From Cytophagaceae bacterium (GTDB lineage: Bacteria > Bacteroidota > Bacteroidia > Flavobacteriales > Flavobacteriaceae), in the NCBI GenBank assembly GCA_002710685.1, contig PALD01000066.1, positions 124,001-188,000 on the forward strand: a DNA stretch of 64,000 bases, read 5' to 3'. The notes beneath the pieces are model-generated. The model saw only the letters and a program-made list of their open reading frames with translations, did not search any database and was not told where the DNA came from. Numbering within the stretch: position 1 is the stretch's first letter; each line of letters begins with the position of its first letter. Positions 44,524-52,463 of this stretch are shown here, piece by piece. The position numbers and the translations under genes were made by a program.

Positions 44524-44546
44524 AATTACGTGATATGGATACAGGA

Positions 44547-44573
44547 TTGACTGTGGTAAATGATTTAATTTTG
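44547..44573 (+). promoter_or_regulatory. Promoter of the MFS exporter gene
   Basis: TTG at 44547-44549 and TAATTTTG at 44566-44573 are separated by 16 bases, close to the Bacteroidota -33/-7 arrangement. The ATG is 18 bases downstream. Confidence 0.6.
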
Positions 44574-44591
44574 CGTGCATAATTTAATCTG

Positions 44592-45848
44592 ATGGCCAAA
44601 AGAGATCCTTACGCGGCCCTACGTTTTAGGGAATTCAATATCTTTCTTATCGTACGCTTTGCCATGGTCTTTGCCTGGAGCATGCAGTTTGTGGTCATAG
44701 AGTGGGAAGTGTACAGCATCACAAAAGATCCTTGGGCACTGGGGCTTATTGGGCTCATGGAAGTCATCCCTGCGGTTCTCATGGCGCTGTTTGCGGGACA
44801 TATCGTAGATCAAAAGGAAAAGCGCGGCATGTTGATAAAGTGCATCGTGGGCTTTTCGGTAATCAGCTTGGGGCTTTTTTTGATCACCTGGGATAAGGTG
44901 GTTGAAGGCTGGGAAACACAAACCATCCTGTATGGTGTTTACTCCCTGGTATTTTTGGGCGGAATTGTAAGGTCTTTTTTGGGCCCCACCATATTTTCAC
45001 TGTTTGCCTTGATTATCCCCAAGCAGGTGTACACTAATGGCGCCACCTGGAGCAGCAGTGTATGGCAAATGGGTGCCGTGGTAGGACCTGCATTTGCCGG
45101 TTTTTCAATTGACTGGATAGGGGTGCATGGATCTATGTTCTTCATTTTTGGCTGTTCTATATCTGCACTTGTTGCACTTTTACAAATCAAGGTCAAACCC
45201 ATACTTAATGAAAAAGTAGGGGAGAACATCTTTAAGAGCCTGGGTGAGGGTTTGCGCTTTGTATGGAACAAGAAGGTGATTCTCAATGCGCTTGCCCTGG
45301 ATATGATTGCCGTACTCTTTGGTGGGGCAGTAGCGCTGCTTCCTGTTTTTGCGCAAGATATTTTGAAGGTGGGGTCAGAAGGTTTTGGGATATTACGTGC
45401 GGCCCCGGCCGTGGGCGCCCTGTTGATGATGTTTACCTCGGCTTATTTTCCGCTGGACAAGAAGGCAGGTATGAAACTGCTGGCCGCTATTTTTGGTTTT
45501 GGGATATGTATAATTGTCTTTGGCGTAAGCCAAATATTCTGGGTCTCGGTCATCGCGCTCTTCCTCAGTGGCGTGCTTGATGGCATAAGCATGATTATAA
45601 GGCAGACCATACTTCAATTGAAGACCCCGGATGCCATGCGTGGGAGGGTAGCCTCTGTGAACTCCATGTTTGTGGGCAGTAGTAATGAGCTTGGTGCTTT
45701 TGAGAGTGGCCTTACGGCAAAATTATTTGGTACCGTACGCGCGGTTGTCTTTGGCGGAAGCATGACTTTGATCACGGTATTCATTACGGGAATGATTTCA
45801 CCAAAATTCAGAAAACTGGATTTAAGCAAAGAAACAGAAGATAATTAA
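44592..45848 (+). CDS. MFS exporter (EntS/MFS_3-like)
   Basis: The 418-residue inner-membrane protein has about 12 spans and the MFS_3 pattern of multidrug and siderophore exporters. Features are LRFREFNIFLIVRFAMVFAW-type first span, the loop motif GHIVDQKEKRGM after the second span (G-x-x-x-D-x(2)-x-R-R-like), and a second half beginning FGGAVALLPVFAQDI. The substrate is unknown. It lies between a deacetylase and a histidine kinase without a shared operon. Confidence 0.9.
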   Translation: MAKRDPYAALRFREFNIFLIVRFAMVFAWSMQFVVIEWEVYSITKDPWALGLIGLMEVIPAVLMALFAGHIVDQKEKRGMLIKCIVGFSVISLGLFLITWDKVVEGWETQTILYGVYSLVFLGGIVRSFLGPTIFSLFALIIPKQVYTNGATWSSSVWQMGAVVGPAFAGFSIDWIGVHGSMFFIFGCSISALVALLQIKVKPILNEKVGENIFKSLGEGLRFVWNKKVILNALALDMIAVLFGGAVALLPVFAQDILKVGSEGFGILRAAPAVGALLMMFTSAYFPLDKKAGMKLLAAIFGFGICIIVFGVSQIFWVSVIALFLSGVLDGISMIIRQTILQLKTPDAMRGRVASVNSMFVGSSNELGAFESGLTAKLFGTVRAVVFGGSMTLITVFITGMISPKFRKLDLSKETEDN

Positions 45849-45987
45849 GTATTTACAAATCACTATTTTGTACCGTAAAACGTTTTATTTTATTATTATA
45901 AACAATATATTTTCCTTTTTATCTCTTTGGATGTATACTTTTTAATGTAAACGGTGATAAAGGTCGATTTTCTATTATATTTACCCT

Positions 45988-47190
45988 ATGATAAAGCCTA
46001 CCCCTACAGCTAATGAATCAGAAAGACTTGATTTTTTACTGTCTCTAAATATACTTGATACAATGCCCGAAGATGAGTTTGATTCTATTACCAAGCTCGC
46101 TTCAAGTTGCCTTGATGTGCCCGTTTCTCTTATAAGTTTTATAGATAAGGATAGGCAATGGTTTAAGGCAAAGACCGGGACAGACCTGTGCGAGACTTCG
46201 CGTGATATTTCTTTTTGCGGTCATGCACTTCATGACACGGGGGTCATGGTGGTCGAGAATGCTGACAAAGATTCCAGGTTTTTTGACAACCCCCTGGTCA
46301 CGGCACAGGAGGATGCCATTAAGTTCTATGCCGGTATACCGCTCATATTTGATAAAAAATATGCCCTGGGGACCCTTTGCCTGCTGGATATGAAGCCCCG
46401 TGAATTTTCTGACAAGGATGAATATATGTTGACCCAGCTGGGCAAACATGTCGAGAAGTTAATAGAGCTTAGGGTAGCCAATCAAAAAATAAAACTACAA
46501 CAAGAAGTGCTGGTCGAGCAGCATGAAAAATTAAAGGAATTTGCGGGTGTCATCTCACACGATATGAAGATGCCCCTTGCAAATATTATTGTTACCAGTG
46601 ATATATTAAAAGCTAAATATGCATCGCTACTTGATGAAGATGGGCTTGTATACCTATCCTATCTCAAAGACAACTCCATGTCGCTCAGTGAGTATATAAA
46701 TAATATCCTGGAGTATTATCAAAGTGATAAGATAGATGCTAACGACCGTCAGGAATTTGATGTAAATGAACTACTTGAAAACATTGTTGAAATCCTCAAT
46801 ATAGATGATAAGTGCGAGATTGAGTTTCCAGAGGATAATCATATCATATCATCTAACCGGGCCGCACTTGCCCAAATATTCCTTAACCTTATCACAAACT
46901 CATTAAAGTATAATGATAAGGACAACATGACCATCAAGATAGGATGCAAGGTCACCCCCTCAAAAATTTACTTTTCGGTTGAGGATAATGGCGTGGGCAT
47001 ACCTGACGATATGATCACCAAGATTTTTGACCTGTATGAAACCCTGGGTAGCCAAGATAGAAAAGGCAACAAGGGGCATGGTATAGGATTGAGCATGGTC
47101 AAGAAGATATGCGAGAAACTGGGCGGTGGTATCAAGGTGAAGAGCAAGGTGGGCGAAGGGACCCAATTTGATTTTTGGGTCAAGGCGTAA
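45988..47190 (+). CDS. GAF-domain sensor histidine kinase
   Basis: The 400-residue cytosolic kinase has no membrane span. Residues 20-160 are a GAF domain of the type seen before histidine kinases (VPVSLISFIDKDRQWFKA; YAGIPLIF; GTLCLLD). A helix then leads to the dimerisation domain with the phospho-acceptor histidine in VISHDMKMPLANI (H191). The ATPase domain has NLITNSLKYN (N box), EDNGVGIPD (G1) and GHGIGLSMVKK (G2). No response regulator is adjacent. A terminator follows. Confidence 0.92.
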   Translation: MIKPTPTANESERLDFLLSLNILDTMPEDEFDSITKLASSCLDVPVSLISFIDKDRQWFKAKTGTDLCETSRDISFCGHALHDTGVMVVENADKDSRFFDNPLVTAQEDAIKFYAGIPLIFDKKYALGTLCLLDMKPREFSDKDEYMLTQLGKHVEKLIELRVANQKIKLQQEVLVEQHEKLKEFAGVISHDMKMPLANIIVTSDILKAKYASLLDEDGLVYLSYLKDNSMSLSEYINNILEYYQSDKIDANDRQEFDVNELLENIVEILNIDDKCEIEFPEDNHIISSNRAALAQIFLNLITNSLKYNDKDNMTIKIGCKVTPSKIYFSVEDNGVGIPDDMITKIFDLYETLGSQDRKGNKGHGIGLSMVKKICEKLGGGIKVKSKVGEGTQFDFWVKA

Positions 47191-47218
47191 CCCAGAAGAA
47201 TAAAAGCTTAAATAAAAG

Positions 47219-47255
47219 TGCCGTAAATCTAATATTTACGGCATTTTTATTTTTG
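47219..47255. terminator. Rho-independent terminator between convergent genes
   Basis: TGCCGTAAAT and ATTTACGGCA form a 10-bp stem with the loop CTAAT, then TTTTTATTTTTG. It closes the kinase gene and isolates it from the cluster that starts at 47490. Confidence 0.92.
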
Positions 47256-47261
47256 TTCAAT

Positions 47262-47378
47262 CTAGGTTTTAGGTTTAATCCTTACACCGGGTTTGCTCTT
47301 ATCGCCGCCCTTGTCACTCTCCTTGGCGCCTTCTTTTGACGGAGCAGGTCTTGCCTTCTCATTCTTTGAATCTTTCAT
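47262..47378 (-). CDS. 38-residue basic, probably disordered protein
   Basis: A minus-strand frame starts at ATG 47378 and ends with TAG at 47262. The product is rich in Lys, Ser, Pro, Glu and Gly with no hydrophobic stretch (MKDSKNEKARPAPSKEGAKE to VRIKPKT). It lies between the kinase terminator and the start of the TolB/TPR gene, in a short AT-rich region, and its own composition is far more GC-rich than the surroundings. That supports it as a real gene. The function is unknown. Confidence 0.6.
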   Translation of the reverse strand: MKDSKNEKARPAPSKEGAKESDKGGDKSKPGVRIKPKT

Positions 47379-47489
47379 TACGTTGGGATTTTTTATATTA
47401 GTAGTACACCAATTTAGTAAAAAAACGTAACATTTTCATTCTTTTGTTACTGATTTGTAAATATTTACAGTTACATTAGTAATGTGGTC

Positions 47490-49445
47490 ATGACTTTTAA
47501 AACCTTTTTTAACGAGTGTATCAAAAGGGAAGTGATAAAAAAACTCTCCCTTTTTATTGTTTTTAGTTGGGTGCTATTGCAGGTTTTTTCGGTTTTGAGC
47601 GAACCTCTAAAGCTACCGTCTGATACTGTGGTGGTTGTGTTGCTTGGGCTTTTGATAACCTTCCCCATCTATGCATTTTACATAGGTAGGTTTGAGGTGC
47701 GCGACATCCATGAAAAGAACATGGAAGACGGTATTGAGACTGAGCAGGAACTCTCAGATATACGTATTTTCAAAAAGTATTTTTATGTGGGGGTTTCCAT
47801 ACTGGCCACAATATCCTGTATTTCCATCTATTTTATCGTTGTGAACAGTTTTGGCTTTAGCCAAAAAAACACCAACCTGGCCACCACAATCAAACCTACG
47901 GATAAGATTGCCGTGATGAACTTTGACAATAATACCGGTAACGGAGAATATGATGTGATATCTGAAATGGCGGCAGACTGGATCATACAGGGCATAACAG
48001 AGAATGACCTGGGCAAGGTCGTCTCAACATCGGTAATTGATTCTTACCGCTCTTATTATGACAAGCCCCAGGAACAGATGGGTGATGTGGAGTTTGTACA
48101 AGATATCATCAGGCCACGCACCATAATCACCGGCAAGTTTTATAAACAAAATGGCAAGTTGCTCATGAACGCCTTGATAACAGATGGTATCAATGGAGAC
48201 GTGGTGTTTTCTTTTGACACCGTCAATTGTGAGGCTGATGATGCCCTTAACTGTATAGAAAACCTCAAAGAGCGCCTGCTGGGGTATCTCACCACCAAGA
48301 ATAGCACGGCACTTAACCTACAGGATAGGCCACCTAAGTTCAACGCCTACCAGGACCTTATCTATGCTAAGCAGATAAGTGGTGGAGCTGATGGGCAGTA
48401 TATTGATTTCCTCAATAGCTCAATCAAGGAAGATCCTTCATTTTTTGAACCCCAGGTACTGCGCATTGCATTTTATTATAATAACGAGCAGTACCATGTG
48501 GCAGATTCCCTGTTGCAGCACATGGATAAAAAAGGGCTCAACAAGCGGCAGGACAACCTCATCAAGATGTATGATGCCCTGTTGTCCGGTAAGAATGACC
48601 TGGTGTACAAATATTTAAGAAAAGAGTATGAGCTGGCCCCCTTTGACCTGCCCAGTAACTCAAGCATGATGATCATCGCACAGCAGTTTGTGAACAGGCC
48701 AGCAGATGTGCAGGCAATTTTTGATGAGATAGATATGCAGGAGATGGATATAGCAAACTGTGTGGAATGTCAGTACCGCATCTTGACCAAGGCCAGTAGC
48801 GATTTGGCCCTGGGACGTTATGACAGCATACTAGATTCCAGATATGACAAGAGCTATATGGAGCGGCCCTATATTGCCGCCCTGCTCGCCACAGGCCAAA
48901 AGGATAAGGTAAGGGCCTACCTTGATGAAAAACAACTGATGGATGAAAATGGAATGCAGGAGCAGCTTATACTGTACATCTATGACAGGTCAAAAATACT
49001 AGGTGACAATGAAGCTGCACAGTGGCTTGACCGTCTTGACCTTAACAAGGTTACCACCACGACAAAGGCCTACTTGGCCTTTGAGAAAAAAGATTTCGCT
49101 AAAGCGAAAAAATATTATGAAGAACTCCTTCTTTCTAATCCAGAAAATCCAGGCCTATGGGCAAAACTAGCCATTATGGCCCATCAACAGAACAACCCAG
49201 CAGAAGAAGCAAGGTATATAAAAGAATTATCAAGCCATGATGACCCCACTGATTTTGGCGCCCGGGATTATGCCCTGGCAACCTATTATGCTGTATTAAA
49301 TGATACAGGAGCCATGTACAACCACCTACAACGTGCACTGGCAAAGGGTAACTTCTTTACCCTGGATTCGTTTAACAACGATCCTGTTTTTTCCCCCTAT
49401 CTAGATTCCCCAAAATTTAAAAAACTGATGAATTACTGGCACTAA
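47490..49445 (+). CDS. Membrane TolB-like / TPR protein, first gene of the putative immune cluster
   Basis: The 651-residue protein begins with a helix and three hydrophobic spans (about residues 19-40, 46-66 and 92-114). This region resembles the membrane module found before TolB-like/FlgO and TPR domains in signalling proteins. Residues 130-265 match the TolB-like FlgO pattern (KIAVMNFDNNTGNGEYDVISEMAADWI and IITGKFYKQNGKLLMNALI, each shortened here). The rest is helical repeats, with a clear TPR-like FAKAKKYYEELLLSNPENPGL near residue 545. The ATG at 47490 is used instead of a GTG two codons before. Two palindromes lie inside. The downstream gene starts 15 bases after its stop. Confidence 0.85.
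   Translation: MTFKTFFNECIKREVIKKLSLFIVFSWVLLQVFSVLSEPLKLPSDTVVVVLLGLLITFPIYAFYIGRFEVRDIHEKNMEDGIETEQELSDIRIFKKYFYVGVSILATISCISIYFIVVNSFGFSQKNTNLATTIKPTDKIAVMNFDNNTGNGEYDVISEMAADWIIQGITENDLGKVVSTSVIDSYRSYYDKPQEQMGDVEFVQDIIRPRTIITGKFYKQNGKLLMNALITDGINGDVVFSFDTVNCEADDALNCIENLKERLLGYLTTKNSTALNLQDRPPKFNAYQDLIYAKQISGGADGQYIDFLNSSIKEDPSFFEPQVLRIAFYYNNEQYHVADSLLQHMDKKGLNKRQDNLIKMYDALLSGKNDLVYKYLRKEYELAPFDLPSNSSMMIIAQQFVNRPADVQAIFDEIDMQEMDIANCVECQYRILTKASSDLALGRYDSILDSRYDKSYMERPYIAALLATGQKDKVRAYLDEKQLMDENGMQEQLILYIYDRSKILGDNEAAQWLDRLDLNKVTTTTKAYLAFEKKDFAKAKKYYEELLLSNPENPGLWAKLAIMAHQQNNPAEEARYIKELSSHDDPTDFGARDYALATYYAVLNDTGAMYNHLQRALAKGNFFTLDSFNNDPVFSPYLDSPKFKKLMNYWH
47849..47866. repeat. Dispersed palindrome TTTTGGC-TTTA-GCCAAAA in coding sequence
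   Basis: A perfect 7-bp stem with a 4-base loop, coding for FGFSQK just after the third membrane span. A second copy, TTTCGC-TAAA-GCGAAA, lies at 49094-49109 in the same gene. Confidence 0.75.
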
Positions 49446-49460
49446 CTTAAACCAAGACAT

Positions 49461-49988
49461 ATGACAGAGACCACACCCAGTTCTTTTGAATTGATTATTC
49501 AACTGGTAGATTCATTGATATGGCCCGTTACCATATTCGCGATTTTGTTCCTTTTCAGGAAAAATTTCAGGGAAACCTTTAGTCGCCTGGGTAGTTTAAA
49601 GGCTGATGGATCAGGTATCTCAATGGAGTTTCAAAGTGCTATTGAAGAAGTAACACAACTGGGGCAGGAGACAGGTTTGCTGGATGTGGCAAAATCCAGT
49701 ATCTCCATAAATGGAAGGATAAAGCCAAAAAACCCACAGCTACAGTTGCATGAACTGCACATGAATATCAAGGACCGCCTGCACAAGATTGCCAGCGATA
49801 ACGGTATGGACCCCACGGGCATGACAAATACTGCCCTTTTTGACGCCTATAAAAGAACCGGCATCCTCCCGCAGAACAAGATAAATTTTATTAAAAAACT
49901 GGATGAACTTACCAGTTCACGGGACAGCAGGATATCACAGGGTCAGGTGGACCATCTTAGGTCACTGTGGAACTCCGCACAAATTTAA
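49461..49988 (+). CDS. One-span membrane protein of the putative immune cluster
   Basis: The 175-residue protein has one strong hydrophobic span near the N-terminus (about residues 10-32), followed by a charged juxtamembrane helix (RKNFRETFSRLG). The C-terminal half is helical (LHELHMNIKDRLHKIASD, TNTALFDAYKRTGILP), of the kind found in dimerisation or adaptor domains. No domain is recognised. It ends 1 base before the caspase-like gene start, so it is translated with it and may be its membrane anchor. Confidence 0.8.
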   Translation: MTETTPSSFELIIQLVDSLIWPVTIFAILFLFRKNFRETFSRLGSLKADGSGISMEFQSAIEEVTQLGQETGLLDVAKSSISINGRIKPKNPQLQLHELHMNIKDRLHKIASDNGMDPTGMTNTALFDAYKRTGILPQNKINFIKKLDELTSSRDSRISQGQVDHLRSLWNSAQI

Positions 49989-49989
49989 T

Positions 49990-52212
49990 ATGGAAGCACT
50001 AGACAATTCACATGCATTGATAATAGGCGTGGGCGGCGAGGACATGCAGGGAACCGTACGGGATGCCAATGCCCTTTTTAACCTTTTGACAGACAAAGAA
50101 CTGAGCGGTTACAGGGAACAGAACATCCAGGTGCTCACTGAAGAAAACGCTACCCAGCAAAAAATACTGGCCGCCTTTGATAAGTTGATAGCTGATACTG
50201 ATGAAGAAAGCAACGTACTCATTTTCTATTCAGGGCATGGCGGCACGTACAAGACCAATGACCTCTTGAGCGGTAAGGATAAACTACCCGAATCACAAAA
50301 CGTGGACTGTTTTTTCCTGCAACCCTACGATTGCAACGAGGATAATGTGGTCGAGACCATGATCACGGCAGAAGTTGTGCGTGACAAGATAAAACAGGTT
50401 GAATCCAAAAAGCTCATATACTTACTAGATTGCTGCCATGCTGCGGGGATTACCCATTCCATGTCATTTAACAAGAAATATAAGGTAGAAGAAACCGGTA
50501 CAAGACCAGATGGCCTGGCACAAAAGATTGATGACGGTATGGGCCGTGCCATAATCACCTCATGCCGTGAGAATCAGCTGTCATGGATTCTGGGAGGAGA
50601 CATCAATAGTCTGTTTACAAAGTGCCTTCTTGAAGTACTGCGGGGAGAGCACAAGGACTATTTTGACGAGCCCTACATCCGTATTTCTGAGGTAATCAAG
50701 TACCTTTTTAAAAAAATCCCCGAACGCAAACCCATTCAACAGCCCTATGCAAACCTGCAGATCTATGATGATTTTATCCTGAGCCGCATAGATAAAGAAA
50801 AAGTAAAAAACGGCACGCCAGGACCACTGCAGCAGGAAGAACAGGAAAAGGACAATAAAAAAGACATAATCACAAGTTATAGGAGCCGGGAAGATGCCAC
50901 CAAGGCCATACTCTTTGTACACGGTTTTACGGGAGAAAGCACATCTTCCTTTGGCAATTTGCCTCAATACCTTATCGACGACCCCTCGTTACAGGAGTGG
51001 GACATGTACCCACTGGGTTTCAGCGAGGCCGTAAAACCAGAAATGGGCAAGGACATCTGGGCAAGTGTCCAGGATATTGAACTCATTGCAAACTATCTCA
51101 AGACCAGCCTTAAATTTAAATATGACCGCTACACCCAGATTGCCATCGTGGGATATAGCCTGGGCGGTCTCGTGGCACAAAGGGCCCTTGTGGAACTAGA
51201 ATCTGGCTTACGCCAAAAAATCTCGCACCTGCTTCTGTTTGCTTCCCCCAGCGATGGGGTCTATCACGACACGGCAGCGGTCAAGGCACAGGACAGGTTA
51301 AAGCAATTGTATAACGACGAGCCATTTATCAAGAATCTCAGAAAAGATTGGGTAGAAGCCTTTGGCCCAGAGCCCCCTTTTAAAATCATTACTGCCGCAG
51401 CCGTTGCAGACCAATTCATCTCAGTAGAATCCTGCCTTGACCCATTTCCTGAAGAATCCCATGCCGTGCTTGAGGGAGACCACTTTAGCATCCTCAAACC
51501 TCAGGATCCGGGGCAGGAAGTAGTGCAAGTTTTTAGAAATAGCATCAAGGGACAAGATTTTGAAAAGCAAAAAGGCACAGATGTTCAATTAACACTGGGT
51601 AAGTATGATACCGTGATAGAAACGCTGTTGCCACAGGCAGATAGCTTGAGCAATAAAGGTCTTAATGAGCTCATATTTGCCCTGGAGGCCCTGGGTAGGT
51701 TTGATGAAGCTATAAAACTCATGAAAGATAGGGAAGCAACTGGCGAAAATGCCGATCTACATGGTATGCTTGCCGGCAGGTACAAGAGACAATACCTCAA
51801 GACCTTTGTGCAACGGGAGGGGGATGCAGCCTTTAAACATTATAAGATGGGCTTTGACATGTCACAGGATGATCCCAAGCAATTGTACTATCATGCCATA
51901 AACCTTGCTCTGTTGAGCCTTATCTTGCATGAAGATGAAGATGATATGGAGAGTTACGCAAAGATAGCCCTTGAAAATGCACAGCAATCCCGCGACCATT
52001 TATGGAAGTTCTCCACATTGGCGGAAGCTTATCTATACCTAGGTAAATGGGAAGAAGCAAAGGAGTATTATAAAAAAGCAGCTCAATTAGCTGATAGACG
52101 TCAAAAAATATCCATACATACCAATGCCTACCAGGCATACACTAACTTGATGGGGACTGAAAATCCTGAAAATGAAATGATTAAATTTCTAAAAGCTCAA
52201 TTTTTATCCTAA
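49990..52212 (+). CDS. Caspase-like + alpha/beta-hydrolase + TRAFs-binding-like TPR protein
   Basis: The 740-residue cytosolic protein has three parts. Residues 1-265 are a peptidase C14 (caspase/metacaspase) domain with the catalytic histidine in FYSGHGG (H83) and the cysteine in LLDCCHAAG (C149). Residues 300-520 are an alpha/beta hydrolase with VHGFTGES, the nucleophile in VGYSLGG (S390), and a histidine in EGDHFS (H498). Residues 530-740 are helical repeats. The block HGMLAGRYKRQY...YHAINLALL matches the pattern of TRAFs-binding (DUF4071-like) domains seen in bacterial conflict proteins. The ATG at 49990 is chosen; a longer frame overlaps the previous gene. Both catalytic sets look complete. 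Confidence 0.87.
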   Translation: MEALDNSHALIIGVGGEDMQGTVRDANALFNLLTDKELSGYREQNIQVLTEENATQQKILAAFDKLIADTDEESNVLIFYSGHGGTYKTNDLLSGKDKLPESQNVDCFFLQPYDCNEDNVVETMITAEVVRDKIKQVESKKLIYLLDCCHAAGITHSMSFNKKYKVEETGTRPDGLAQKIDDGMGRAIITSCRENQLSWILGGDINSLFTKCLLEVLRGEHKDYFDEPYIRISEVIKYLFKKIPERKPIQQPYANLQIYDDFILSRIDKEKVKNGTPGPLQQEEQEKDNKKDIITSYRSREDATKAILFVHGFTGESTSSFGNLPQYLIDDPSLQEWDMYPLGFSEAVKPEMGKDIWASVQDIELIANYLKTSLKFKYDRYTQIAIVGYSLGGLVAQRALVELESGLRQKISHLLLFASPSDGVYHDTAAVKAQDRLKQLYNDEPFIKNLRKDWVEAFGPEPPFKIITAAAVADQFISVESCLDPFPEESHAVLEGDHFSILKPQDPGQEVVQVFRNSIKGQDFEKQKGTDVQLTLGKYDTVIETLLPQADSLSNKGLNELIFALEALGRFDEAIKLMKDREATGENADLHGMLAGRYKRQYLKTFVQREGDAAFKHYKMGFDMSQDDPKQLYYHAINLALLSLILHEDEDDMESYAKIALENAQQSRDHLWKFSTLAEAYLYLGKWEEAKEYYKKAAQLADRRQKISIHTNAYQAYTNLMGTENPENEMIKFLKAQFLS

Positions 52213-52223
52213 TTTAAAACACG

Positions 52224-52451
52224 ATGACCAGACATTTCACTTTAGGAGAAGTACCAGACCTTGACTTCTCAACAGCCCGAAAAAAACCCATCGCCATACA
52301 ATGTATCCAGATACATGAGGAATTTACCGTGGAGAGTATGGAAGGCCTCATGCATGGCAAGGAGGATGACTGGTTGATGATTGGGGTGACTGGCGAAATG
52401 TATGTATGTGACAACGAGATTTTTATTAAAACCTATGATATTATAGATTAA
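52224..52451 (+). CDS. PGDYG-like small protein between the caspase and TIR genes
   Basis: The 75-residue protein reads RKKPIAIQCIQIHEEFTV, then EGLMHGKEDDWLMIGVTGEM and CDNEIFIKTYDII. This is the layout of the PGDYG family, a small fold common in phages that usually shows K-P-G-D-Y-L; here the motif is KEDDWLM. Its presence between a caspase-like and a TIR gene is unusual. It could be a sensor domain that recognises a phage component, or a phage-derived part captured by the system. It starts 11 bases after the upstream stop. Confidence 0.75.
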   Translation: MTRHFTLGEVPDLDFSTARKKPIAIQCIQIHEEFTVESMEGLMHGKEDDWLMIGVTGEMYVCDNEIFIKTYDIID

Positions 52452-52463
52452 ATATTACCCAAC

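Noticed and set aside
49903..49989. N-terminal extension of the caspase-like protein
   Set aside because: It overlaps the end of the upstream gene and lacks homology-like composition; the ATG at 49990 abuts the upstream stop in the normal way.
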